64,000 nt of DNA. It comes from Anastrepha obliqua (Eukaryota > Arthropoda > Insecta > Diptera > Tephritidae). The position numbers were made by a program, and so were the translations under genes. The notes below the pieces were generated by a model. That model was not told the DNA's origin. It did not search any database and saw only the letters and a list, made by a program, of their open reading frames with translations. The DNA is taken from assembly GCF_027943255.1 (NCBI RefSeq), contig NC_072892.1, forward strand, positions 25,009,792 to 25,073,791, in the 5' to 3' direction. The first letter of the stretch is position 1, and each line of letters begins with the position of its first letter. Below are positions 11,501 to 20,261 of this stretch, one piece after another.

Positions 11501-14500
11501 AGATTTATGCTCGATTTATGGAAATTGCATGCGAGATTGTGGAGTGCACGATGCGAATTTTTACAGAAGAAAATATTAAATATTAAATGCAATCCGCTGT
11601 CTTTGACTGCTCTCAGGTTACTATGCCAGTGCTAGTGCGTCCACTCCAATCTACCAATTGGTACTGTAAATGCTTTTAGCGGTTTGGGGCTCATGTCGGT
11701 TACGGCCACTGACGGCTGGTGGCCGCGTAAAACATACCAGACGCTGTCATATGTGCGAGTCGCTTTGTGCAGAAGTTCGGACATTGAGACCAAGTTAGCA
11801 CAGTCTCAGTCCGCTCCGGAAAATTGCTCGTGGTTCTGCGACTCAATTCTTATTTCGATATGAAAATTATGGTGGAGAAATCGTCTCGCCGTACATACGT
11901 TAGGAGCAGTGTGTGATCCAGCAACTAATAAATTAACCATTGGGCACCCGGCACTTTTTCGTCTTTGGACGTGTAACAAATTTCTATTATAGCCACGTAG
12001 CTCCCTAAAATTTAATTTTCCATCGATTTATAGATATAACCTTTTAAAAAAGATCCTCGAACAGGACGAAAAACCAGACCCGGGTGCCCAACTGAAGGTT
12101 TTAAAAAGGGTGTCCAACGGAGGTTTACATCTCGTACCTTTTCCTCGTAAATCTCTCTTTTCATAGGGGTATTCAGAGAGCAGTAGGCTGAAAATTTAGT
12201 GAAAAAGTGCTTCTACTTGCCCCTACCAGCATGAATCGTATTTCTTCTCATTTACACACCGATTCAACCTAAAACAAACACCACTATTTTTCTTTATAAA
12301 AATATGATTCATACTACGATTAAAATTAGTTTCAAAGGTTGCACATATATTTAAAAAAATTTTTAAAATTTAATCAATACCTTAAACATTTTATCCAGAA
12401 TTTTCCTCTTTACTTAGTTTTACATTCGTCTGAATTTTACCCCAAAAAATATATAACTTTCAAGCGATTACATCATACCGTTGATTTTTGACAATTTTTT
12501 TTTGCTGAGATGCCACACTTTTTCTTTCATACAAAGTCCAGGCTCGAAATGTTTATATTGAAGAAAAACCCACCACCGTCAGCCAAAAAAAAAAATTCCA
12601 AAAAACTAATGGCATTTTGTAGTCACTTTGTTGGACTAAAATTCAATGGACTATAAAACTGTTTACCCAGAAAAATTTTATAAATTTTAAAAAGTTGCAA
12701 ATTTTGGTGAAATTTTGAAAAAATTTGTACAGAGTCTGAATACTTGCGTTATATGGTTTTTGTTGTATTATGAACGGAATTTTCATAAAAAAATAGAGAT
12801 TTTGTTTATAATTTTTAATTTAAAAAATCGTGGCGATACAAATTACGAGGTTTGTTTGAAAAGTCTGTGCAAAAATCAAAACTCTTTAATTGTTTACCCC
12901 AAACCCCACCACTTTTATTTTTCGACATAATCTCCTTTGATTCTTATACACTTTGTTCAACGCTGTTCCAGTTTGTTGGTCTCTTTCCAATAATAGGATT
13001 TGTGCAAGTCTGAAAAATAGCCATTCGTTGCTGCAATTACCTCTTCGTTTGGATATAAAAACTTTTTCTCCGCCTCCCATTTCTTCAAATTGGGGAACAA
13101 ATAGTAGTCCGAGGCAATCGAGGAAGTCTGGAAATTAGGGGGGATGTGAAACGAGTTGGAACTCTATTTCGATTAGTTTTGCGACCACAGCTGCAAAGGC
13201 GTGAGTTGATGCGTTGTCGTGATGGAAAGGGAAAATAATTCGACTTCCTCGATGCCAAACGAAGGACTTTTTTGAAAATCACTCGACTTCCTCGATGCAA
13301 ACGAATGCCAAACGAAGGACTCTTTTGAAAATCACTCCACTTCCTCGATTCAAACGAATGCCAAACACAAATAAATAGGCCGATATGACTGAAACTTGGT
13401 TTGTGTCCTTCCAAGAGATGCCACTAACAAAACATAACCTCGATACCCGCCAGAAATGCCGTCTCGCTGACTTTCCATAGACTTTTTAAACGGCCCTCGT
13501 AATAGTGCTTACGCAAGTAGGGAGTAGGAAGTTTTTTATTAGCTTGCAGTTAGAAAAGGTTGCTACAGGTGGCGCAAAATTAATCATCCAATTTTGTCTT
13601 TGAATAACTTTACATTTTTTTGTTCCTTATTTAATCATTCAATTTGTTTTTGAATAGTTTTTTCACTAAATAAAAAAAATAAATATTTTGAGCAATGAAA
13701 ATGGCTATTTTGAGCTTTACACGAATTATGTACATATTTAAAATTAAACAGTGATTAGTTTGCAGAAAACATGGCTTTAATGTTCAACGTCAACTTAAGA
13801 CTAATCTGTACATTCTAAAATAAATTGCTTATTACCTAAAACAAAGCTGCATTTTATGAACAGTTAAACAAAAAGCATCACGCCACCTAAAAGCTCAGTT
13901 GCAATGGTGTTTTTCCATGCAATATTCCTTTTCACTATTTGTTTATTTGTTGCTACTAGAAGTGTTTAATTAAGGTTCCCCAACATTGTTTTTCCATTAA
14001 GAGTTCTTAACATTTAACTTCTTAACATTTACCATCGTTTATATTGTTTAACATTTCTTTAACATCACTATTGTGTTATGGTAATGTTAATAACATTAGC
14101 TCTGTTATTAACAGAGGCTTATACATAACTCGCGGTTCATTGCTTGTCTGTTTGCATACTGCAGCTGTCTAGTTCGCTAGTGTTAAAAATGATTGATGTA
14201 CGACCACATTTGCAAAAATTTGGTGATCTTTCGTTGGGGTGATTAATTTTGCGCCAGCTTTTATATAAATAATGGCTGGAATTTAGAATAATGTATATTG
14301 GGCAATTTTTGGCAAATTATTATGTCTTTATTAATGAAACTTGGTGGAGATGCTAGTGAGGTGTTAAGGAACACTCTTTATAACTCCAAATTATTCGGGA
14401 ACTAATAATTTCATAATTATTTGCTTTCAAAATGCCCTTTGGAACTTCACTATAATTTGCCACATTACACTATATATTTTTTAACACTTCACTAAAATTC

Positions 14501-14984
14501 ACCAAACATACACTCACACGTGTGTTTTTACTGATTTTTATCCTTATAATCGAATTATTTTTATTAAAATTAAATGCAAATTCATTTGTCCCTGCAATCT
14601 CTTTCCAATTTTAAACGCGAATAAGAAGAAGATTGGAATGACAACAGTATGGTGTTGCCGGATGCCTGCAAATGAAACAAAAATATGAACGAAAATTAAG
14701 TATTTGAGTTTAGTGTTAATGATGGGGATGGGGGTTATTGTGCCTCCTTTCTACATACACGCATATGATGTTTTAATTTTGGGTTCAATGGTTTTAACAC
14801 GGAAAGGAGTTCTACGCAAAAATACTGTGTTAATTAATTTAATTTAATTTTAACTACTTTATTATTTTTTGTGATATGCTTAATATCATTGTTTTTAAGT
14901 TTAAATGAGTTGTATTGTATGTTTTTATTTTCAAAAATATTTCTCAATTTTAAATTACAGCGAAAAATACTGCAGTTTTACCTC

Positions 14985-15019
<35 letters not shown>

Positions 15020-15799
15020 CCCCCCCTTTTAACATTTGTTTTTCAAAGCGATATACATTATACTAAAGTTTTCTCTAAATAATCCACATCAAAATAATAT
15101 CAGTAAAGCTCTTTAGCTTCCAAAGCACTCGCCGCGGCTCATGCAGTTTCCCATTTTCCGTGCCTGTTAATTATTTTACTTATCCATAAATTCTTCTCTT
15201 TTAGTAATGCGTTAATAGCCGAAATAAATCTGGCACCGGCTGTGAATAAAATGCTCTCGAATTGCGATGAGATTATACGCCAGCACAAGGCCGCATGCTT
15301 ACGCGTCACATCGCTGCTTTCGTGTCGAGACCTCATTTGGATTGGCACCAGTGCGGGTGTACTGCTCACCATACCAGGGCAGGGATCCGAAAAGGATGTC
15401 CAAAATGTGGTGCCCACTGGCATTCCCCATGGGCATACGGGACATGTGCGTTTCTTGACCTTTGTCGAGACGAGCGGTCTAACATCGGAAGGCAGTGGCA
15501 GTAGCACCGGCTCAACGGGACGCGATGCCGAAACAGCGGTGAGCAGTACGGATTACAGGAGTCAAAGGTATGGGATTTATGCAATTTATTTATTTTACGC
15601 AAATTAATTGCGGGCCTCTTTACACTTTCACATGCGCAGCACTGCTAAACATGCGAAGCCAAAAGCGGAATCCAGCACAATTTTGGTAATATCCGGCGGT
15701 GATGGCTACGAAGATTTCCGAAATTCGGGTGCGAATTCGCTAAGCGAAATTGCCGGCCGTGAGGATAGCACCAATCACTTGCTGATATGGCAAATTTGA
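2261..15799 (+). CDS. ARHGEF17: Rho guanine-nucleotide exchange factor, ARHGEF17-type (14 coding exons)
   Basis: Predicted cytoplasmic activator of Rho-family GTPases. Joined exons: 2261-2557, 2716-2976, 3078-3268, 3337-3687, 3755-3849, 3914-4136, 4201-4292, 4387-5120, 5205-5356, 10920-10987, 11072-11211, 11287-11408, 15205-15567, 15640-15799. They total 3249 nt with every junction in phase, giving 1082 residues. A DH domain spans about residues 105-292 (NEQSYVESL, then LLIKPVQKFPNYEML and HDILVHIN). A PH-like domain covers about 315-460 (FLLFDL, GFFLFNDLLVL, NKYKFLTKISLDCLEIVK). The C-terminal half, from about 504, is WD40-like (DVWVCNSDGYVGQV, WIGTEDGCIHVY, LIWIGTSAGVLLT) and ends STNHLLIWQI. 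The long N-terminal extension of the vertebrate protein is absent; the ATG at 2261 is in an AAAATG context with an in-frame stop 30 nt upstream, so at least one isoform could start here. Residues 590-740 are low-complexity Ser/Thr/Ala/Gln. The family name is from remembered motif similarity; RhoGEF identity is firm. Confidence 0.88.
2716..2976 (+). CDS. ARHGEF17: RhoGEF exon 2 (N-terminal half of DH domain)
   Basis: The acceptor TTCCTCAG precedes 2716 and the donor GTACGA follows 2976, both phase 0. It encodes the DH CR1 helix (QEILRNEQSYVESLQTIV) and the stretch ending GDVFLET. Confidence 0.88.
3078..3268 (+). CDS. ARHGEF17: RhoGEF exon 3 (DH domain, CR3)
   Basis: Acceptor GCAATAG, donor GTAAGT at 3269, ends in phase 2. 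It encodes FSKLEVLEVYTSFVNN and then LTLDNLLIKPVQKFP, the conserved DH segment that contacts the GTPase. Confidence 0.88.
3337..3687 (+). CDS. ARHGEF17: RhoGEF exon 4 (end of DH, start of PH)
   Basis: The acceptor ATTCAG before 3337 restores the frame as N-Y-E-M-L. It encodes the last DH helices (YEMLFQRLIKHT to HDILVHIN) and the first PH strands (TPDRQFLLFDLV, GFFLFNDLLVLTS). Donor GTAAGC at 3688, phase 2. Confidence 0.88.
3755..3849 (+). CDS. ARHGEF17: RhoGEF exon 5 (PH-like domain)
   Basis: Acceptor CTTACAG, donor GTAAGT at 3850. Encodes NKYKFLTKISLDCLEIVK, a PH-domain strand pair. Ends in phase 1. Confidence 0.85.
3914..4136 (+). CDS. ARHGEF17: RhoGEF exon 6 (PH end and helical linker)
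   Basis: Acceptor CTTTTAG, donor GTAAGC at 4137, phase 2. Encodes a predicted helical stretch (IENLAEDCNKLQNIAS, then YLEDVIRELLRDVQRQLSER) that probably forms the C-terminal PH helix and a linker. Confidence 0.86.
4201..4292 (+). CDS. ARHGEF17: RhoGEF exon 7
   Basis: Acceptor TTCTAG, with a weaker donor GTGGGA at 4293. Encodes SIVFSKAEKRTQWEKTFNEA, a conserved link from the PH region. Phase 1 at the end matches the next exon, which supports the atypical donor. Confidence 0.78.
4387..5120 (+). CDS. ARHGEF17: RhoGEF exon 8 (first propeller blade and Ser-rich insert)
   Basis: Begins AATLERHPIPEFLMSIPIRK and carries VWVCNSDGYVGQVCIMSL and NVTSCNGVCNARILCVASV, the first WD40-like blade. It then runs into about 160 residues of Ser/Ala/Thr/Gln-rich low complexity, including an acidic LNLSSSDDETDTG. 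Donor GTACGT at 5121, phase 0. Confidence 0.87.
5205..5356 (+). CDS. ARHGEF17: RhoGEF exon 9 (propeller blade)
   Basis: Encodes TMWIGTEDGCIHVYNSTDN and a basic strand ending AVYSI. The donor GTGAGT at 5357 opens the 5.6-kb repeat-filled intron. Confidence 0.87.
5515..6545. repeat. Dispersed repeat (TCCTTGGCCGG family) split by a transposon
   Basis: 5515-5606 and 6501-6545 are the two halves of a repeat that is uninterrupted at 34000-34135. Shared blocks are GTTGTTG, CATACATATACGGGGAATGC-like, AGTGACAGTCCTTGGCCGG and GTAGAACCGACTGTCG. A partial copy lies at 21795-21890. It has no coding sequence; the class is unknown. Confidence 0.7.
5607..6500 (-). mobile_element. DD41D (rosa-type) mariner-related transposon, internally deleted
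   Basis: The terminal inverted repeats read AGGGTGGGCCAT on the left and the complement on the right, with TA flanks at 5605-5606 and 6501-6502. The minus strand carries transposase pieces VTVWCGFWCGSIIGPFF, then VIVNGERYRDML and WFQQHGATCHTAK, then DYFLWGVVKDKCYANHPETI. The catalytic Asp of the usual QQDGATCHTA is His here. The N-terminal DNA-binding half is missing, so the 894-bp copy is dead. Confidence 0.85.
6822..7147 (-). mobile_element. tRNA-derived SINE, copy 1
   Basis: Read on the minus strand it starts with a tRNA-like head (GCCGTAGACGAATGGGTTGG, an A-box region) and has a diverged B-box region. The body carries the pol-independent blocks shared with copies at 44825, 56073, 58340 and 59858, and it ends near a GGCCAATATT tail. 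It is old and diverged. Confidence 0.7.
7370..7880 (+). mobile_element. Jockey-like retrotransposon RNase H tail
   Basis: The + strand reads GNEIEDELANCGLAV, then ERWSSLERCRAVKCFV, LLKLGRKDVRLMVNIIT and HSPWGQRMPTIGI, then in another frame CCECPTFAKARL. These are the successive blocks of the RNase H end and Cys/His tail. Frameshifts break it. Confidence 0.65.
7900..8450 (-). mobile_element. R1-like non-LTR retrotransposon 3' end
   Basis: The minus strand from about 8440 to a stop near 8070 reads YFCITQLLTGHGCFKAYLH, then NDPYCPQCPEEQETARHILF. This is the C-terminal CCHC-type tail of R1-clade pol; the last Cys is Trp here. It is cut off upstream by the hexanucleotide array at about 8470. A second, better preserved copy of this type lies at 31290-33625. 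Confidence 0.75.
8470..10340. repeat. Hexanucleotide tandem array, TCTCTG/TCTTTG
   Basis: About 1.87 kb of two interleaved 6-bp motifs, TCTCTG and TCTTTG, with rare single variants (TCCCTG, CCTTTG). It is organised in three blocks separated by the junction TTTTTTAGAGACATTAG at about 9230 and 9400. Each block has a TCTCTG run, then GCTTCTTTCTCTG, then a TCTTTG run with one CCTTTG. All long ORFs here (Leu-Ser, Val-Phe, Lys-Asp or Lys-Thr repeats) are artefacts of an array with no stop codon. It lies wholly within RhoGEF intron 9. Confidence 0.97.
10920..10987 (+). CDS. ARHGEF17: RhoGEF exon 10 (propeller blade)
   Basis: The acceptor TTGGACAG lies before 10920. The codon split across the 5.6-kb intron gives YSIL-YLDNRVFVSLANGDI, a natural propeller strand, so the long-range join is convincing. 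Donor GTAAGT at 10988. Confidence 0.86.
11072..11211 (+). CDS. ARHGEF17: RhoGEF exon 11 (propeller)
   Basis: Acceptor TTGTGTAG; encodes TKLLNVHGRLWCSIQGIVKV and ends DMDTFL. The donor GTTCGT at 11212 is non-canonical at position 3 but gives phase 0. Confidence 0.83.
11287..11408 (+). CDS. ARHGEF17: RhoGEF exon 12 (propeller)
   Basis: Acceptor CTTTAG; encodes VVNQIQVSSDSKPVTNMTVS then NYVWISIQNSANIKCFHSM. The donor GTAAAT at 11409 opens the 3.8-kb intron. Confidence 0.85.
11940..12091. mobile_element. Small MITE with TTGGGCACCCGG ends
   Basis: The left end TTGGGCACCCGG...TTTTTCGTC is mirrored by GACGAAAAA...CCGGGTGCCCAA on the right, giving roughly 22-bp imperfect inverted repeats in a 152-bp unit. 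No coding sequence. No convincing target duplication. Confidence 0.6.
12260..12800. repeat. Diverged long-TIR MITE, copy of the 28140 family
   Basis: The right arm (TTTGTTGGACTAAAATTCAA, then ACTATAAAACTG, then TTGTTGTATTATGAACG) matches the arm at 28480-28660, and the loop shares GATGCCACACTTTTTCT-like sequence. The left arm is poorly preserved. Non-coding. Confidence 0.55.
12846..13499 (-). mobile_element. Mariner element, internally deleted
   Basis: The ends CGAGGTTTGTTTGAAAAGT and, on the right, the complement of CGAGGGCCGTTTAAAAAGT form TIRs. TA dinucleotides flank both ends (12844-12845, 13500-13501). The minus strand holds only C-terminal transposase debris related to 51663-52134. A roughly 60-bp segment (AAGGACT...CCAAACGAAGG) is tandemly duplicated at about 13226-13370. 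Confidence 0.75.
13566..14261. mobile_element. MITE, TGGCGCAAAATTAATCA family, 696-bp copy
   Basis: The left end CAGGTGGCGCAAAATTAATC is mirrored on the right by GATTAATTTTGCGCCAGC, with TA at both flanks. Short members of the same family are at 23845-24059 and 37735. The interior is AT-rich and non-coding. Confidence 0.75.
14784..14828. repeat. 45-bp segment shared with 29272-29316
   Basis: The block GGTTTTAACACGGAAAG and the following TTCTACGCAAAAATACTGTG are nearly identical (one mismatch seen) to a block inside the TIR element at 28743-30239. The flanks differ. Confidence 0.7.
14988..15026. repeat. Poly-C tract
   Basis: A run of 30 C, then AA, then 7 C. It lies 180 bp upstream of RhoGEF exon 13. 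The exact length is likely to be unreliable in sequencing. Confidence 0.9.
15205..15567 (+). CDS. ARHGEF17: RhoGEF exon 13 (propeller)
   Basis: Acceptor CTTTTAG; encodes NLAPAVNKMLSNCDEIIRQH and DLIWIGTSAGVLLTIPGQG, followed by a Ser/Gly/Thr-rich loop. Donor GTATGG at 15568. Confidence 0.87.
15640..15799 (+). CDS. ARHGEF17: RhoGEF exon 14 (C-terminus and stop)
   Basis: Acceptor ATGCGCAG; encodes STILVISGGDGYEDFRNSG and the last strand STNHLLIWQI, then TGA at 15797-15799. The closing strand matches the end expected of a WD40-like propeller. Confidence 0.87.
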
Positions 15800-17520
15800 A
15801 GTAGGCGCCGCAAGAACCGTTGGAAGGAATTGCTTTCACGGTGGAAAAACAACAACTAGTGGTGGCAGCGTAGTCCGGGCGGATACCGGCGCAAGCGTGG
15901 AATTAATCGGCACACGAGCACGAGCATCTAAACGCAAATGCAACGCGAGAATGTGACGAGATATTTCCTGCTTCGCAGCTACCGAACGGCTACCATATAA
16001 GCTAAACCAAAACACATACACACATACAAAAAAAAAAAAAAGAAAACTCAAAAACTACAGAGTAGCGCCGGAAAGTGAAAGCGTTCAGAGAAAATCTCGA
16101 AATTCTTTGAATGCTGCGTTGTGAAAGTGAGTTGGGCTGAAATACAGTTTACTGAGATTATTATTATTGGCGCAAGAGCTCGCATGCATGCATGCAAACA
16201 CACCTACATACACACAAACATGCACAGCATTAGAGGGGGGCGGCACTTTCGCTGTGTTGCCACCAAACGATAATAAATTCGAAAAGCGATTACGCAAAAA
16301 ACTCTTTTAATTGTTAAGTGAAACAAAAACAATACAAAATTGAAATTGTGTGTACGCCTGTGTATACGATGTAAATGTTAGTTTACAATTGTAATATTTC
16401 TTTTGACCCTTTTAAACTTATATTTACATACATACATACATATATATGCAACAACAATACATGCATAGAAACATACTTACAAATATTGTTAAGTGCAAAA
16501 TTCCTATACATATTAAATTATACATAATTATCTTCTATACATGCATGTATACATACATACATACATAGATATTACACACACACACCTACATACATATGTA
16601 TGTAGTATGCGGTGTATAAGTACACACATACACGCACACACATATTTAATTAAAATTTATATAGCGAATTTCAGCACATAATTTTTTATCAAACTACTTA
16701 GAAAGTACGCATAGACTTATGTACACACATACATACATACATGCATACATATGTACAATGTGTGCCCACGCAGTATGTGTGCATACACACACACACACAA
16801 TATTCGGCAAATGAAACATGCAAACAAGCAGTAACAAAACAACAACAAAAACAAAAACAAATGTATGAAACTGAAACTGAATAATGTGCCAAAATGTGTT
16901 TCCTTTGCTATACTAATACATACATACAAACAAAATGAATATATGTAATATCGCAGTACATTGCGAAACTAAAGTAGATAATATAAATAAATGCATAGAA
17001 ATCCTAAATAAAAGTATGCATATGTATGTACACACATACATACATACATATTTAGACAAATCAACATTAACAAGTAGCTTCTGACAGTTGTTTGACATAA
17101 CTATTTTCTTTATTTAAGAAAAAAAAAAACCACAAAAAAAAAAAATTAAGAAACAAACAAACAAAAAATAGAACAAAAAGAAAAATCCTTTTGTATTTTA
17201 AGCGTCGTAAGAATTATAGCAGAATGTGTAAACTAAATACCTACATATATAATTATATAAATACATACATATGTATACATAATTGAAAACAAAAAACAAC
17301 AAAAACAAAAAAATACATGGAAGCATACAAACTTACCTAAAATCATATTGACGGGGTACAACTGATAAATCCCGCAAATATTTTTGAACCGATTGAACAA
17401 TAATTAAATAAATCTACTATTTAAGCACTATTTACAATAAACTAAAAGGAACTAATCATAAATAAATTGTATTTGTAATTGTTTAAAATATGTAAATTAA
17501 ATAAAATTAAAGCAAGTCAA
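15800..17520 (+). other. Probable 3' UTR and cleavage region of the RhoGEF gene
   Basis: Non-coding, increasingly A-rich, with many CATA and CA microsatellite runs. AATAAA polyadenylation signals occur at 16272, 16986, 17007 and 17407, so several 3' ends are possible. No other gene is visible. The choice of the real end needs transcript data. Confidence 0.5.
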
Positions 17521-17700
17521 AGAAAATTCAAGTGAAATTAAAATTTTCAAAATAAAATAAAATTAAATAAAATACGAAAAAAACACAAAATCTTCTATAT
17601 TTAAGTATGTAAATTTGGAAAAGCGTTATGTTCAACCTGCATACATACACACATATATACATACACACATATGTATATGTATAGCCAAAGCAGAGAATTT

Positions 17701-17770
17701 TAATCCATTAATGTTAATGCATTAACATTCTCTGTTAATCCATTAATGTTAATCCATTAACATTCTCTGG
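17701..17770. repeat. 35-bp direct duplication with internal palindrome
   Basis: Two adjacent 35-bp units (17701-17735, 17736-17770) differ at two positions. Each contains ATTAATGTTAAT facing ATTAACATT, so each can fold on itself. Confidence 0.85.
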
Positions 17771-20261
17771 CCAAAGTGAGTTGAGATTGAGCGCAGCCTG
17801 CATAAAAAAAGCAAAAACGAAAACTAAAAACACGCAAAGCAAAACAACGCAAGGCGAAGTGAGTTAATAGGTTTGTTCATGTAAAAATTATCCAGTTACT
17901 TAATTTCCGAGATTTCACACTCAAAGCGAAAATTATCAAAAAAAAAAGTACACGAACGCAAGGCGCATTCATTAAAAGTGGTGGCGCTTGACCAACAACA
18001 ATATTTTTTGTGGGTTTGATTGTCACGGCTAAGCATTGGCGAAAAAAAAAAACAAAAAAAAAACAAAGAATGAATTCGCCTTGAGAGCCACTTGGACATG
18101 GCGAAAGAGAAAACAAACAAACAAAAAACAAATCAGCTGATTTACTGATACCAAATTTAAGAAATGAAAGTAAAAATAGTAAAATTTGCAAGATTTACCA
18201 AGAGCTCATTAATTTTTTTCTCGGGAAAAAATCACAAAAATACATTTTTGTTTCAGTTGGGCTACCTCGTTGTTGTTGTGGCATGTTTATTTATTTCAAC
18301 ATTACTTATTCAAAACCTAATCCTAAAATGAAAATATAAATTAAGGGATTACATACAGTTAAAAGGCCGAAAAAGCGCTTTTTCCAGAATTTTTTGCTGA
18401 GAAAACTTGAATTTATTGATCTAAAAATTTTTACCCACATTAAGTTAAATTTTAACTATATTTTGAGGCTTTGTATTAGTAAAAATATTTATTTGGAAAG
18501 GAGCTACAGCTGATCTCCGGGAGCTCCTCTCAAAACAGACATTTTCGGTGACACATATATATTGCTGAACTGGATCCTCTGAAATTGAATTAACGAATGA
18601 ACAAATTTCGTTAAAGTAATGTTAAATCGAGTAATTAATCGAAGGAATAAGCAAAATAAATATTTTTGACAAAATGGCGGTTTCTAAAAAAATTCTATTT
18701 TTGACCAGAATTTCGACCTTAAATTGTTTATAAAAAAAATGGATCGCTGAGAAAAAATCTTCGATTAACTACTAAAAAATATATTTAAGAAGCTCGTGTT
18801 AAAATTTGAAACTAATCGGTTTAGCCGTTTTCAAATAATGTTGGTCACCGACTTTGAAAACACCATTTTAAGAATTCATTTACATGGGGCTCTCATTAGT
18901 TTCATCGTGTCAGCTGATACGGGCGTACGTTTACGTTGGTGAGTATGGGCACCATAAGAAGTGCAAGCTTAAAACACAAAAGATACCTTCATAGCTTTCG
19001 ATTTGTATTTCGGAAACTGCAGCAACGGTGGCTGGAGACTGTGGTTCAGAAGTACCCAACTCTATATCATTGGCTGATTCCTATTTAATTTGACTTCAAA
19101 TAAACTTTATAAATTTAATCTAAAATATATTTACTTGAATTCACCATTTTAATCACCAATTTTATTTAAATTTAGAACTTTGACTCGATTCGCAAATTTA
19201 AATTCGTGTTTATTTTCAACTTGCGATCAGCTGTTCTTCTCACTTGCAAATTATTTCAAGTAAAAATGTATGCAGAAGAAACTGGCAACTTCCCCTCAAA
19301 ATTAAATGCCATTTTGCTCTCTCCCGTTTCCACTACCTTGCAAATTTTCTAGATACATGAACACCAAAAAGCACTTCATGAACAGACCTAATGCAATAGA
19401 CGACGCGCCTGAACAATTTCAAAACTCACTAAAGGAGTCAAATTTATGTATAGTAAAATAAAAATGGGCAGTAGTTGGCAATACTGGCAGCCAATCAACA
19501 AATAAATACATATACCGGCGAAAGTGATTTAGCTCACCATCGGGTATGGCGAACATTACTTAAATTTTTATATACATATGCATACCTACGCACATACTTA
19601 CATACATACATTTATGCAACCGATTTGTTCAAAAGCAATGCAAAAATATATATTTACAAACATATGTGACATTCAATATTAAACCAAATGAAATGTACTG
19701 TAATTTTAACTGTTACATACATACATACATACATATATAAACTTACAATAATAATGCTTGAAAAAGGCGGCTAAAGGCTTATAAAGTCCCGAAAGTCCTA
19801 ATATCAAAACAGGAGTTGAGACAATTTAGTGCCAACGGGATACTTTTGTTGTATATGCACACAAACACATGCATGCACGCAATGCTAGTTTTATACATTT
19901 TTTAACGGCGAAAAGTTATGCATACTCAGCAAGGACCAGCAGAGCTTTGACGAGAAATCAAAATTCAACAGACTTCTTCTATACTTCGCACTGCGTCGGC
20001 TAAACGATTGCTTGCATAAGTCGTTAAAGAGATTTTTTATGTGGCGGGTCATCTCATGCGCTGCAAAGTATGCACAGTTAGGCCTTAACTTCAGGAGTAT
20101 ACAGGTGGCAATGGTTGACAAACGCACTTGTACTCGTGTGTGAGCAGGAGAAAGTCCCAAATATTTCATACACAAAAGGTCGCAAAGTGTGAATAGGTTT
20201 AATATGGCACTGATATACTTCCCCTACTTTTCTCTATACACTCCGTTGTAAAATTATAAAA
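17771..20261. other. Intergenic, no gene recognised
   Basis: 18351-18905 has the look of a diverged non-coding transposon (AAAAGGCCGAAAAAGCGC at the left, many TTTTGA...AAATT blocks) but I could not pair its ends. The rest is AT-rich with CATA microsatellites. The ORFs at 17877-18191 and 19891-20175 have no family features. Confidence 0.5.

Larger units (their letters stand above)
11409..15204 (+). other. RhoGEF intron 12, expanded by repeats
   Basis: Contains a 152-bp MITE, a diverged long-TIR MITE, a deleted mariner, a 696-bp TGGCGC MITE and a poly-C run. The stretch 11580-11930 has balanced composition but no open frame I recognise. 14262-14780 is plain AT-rich sequence. Confidence 0.8.

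Noticed and set aside
16698..17098. Cys/Tyr/Val-rich minus-strand ORFs downstream of the RhoGEF gene
   Set aside because: Produced by CATA and CA microsatellites; they sit in the probable 3' UTR.
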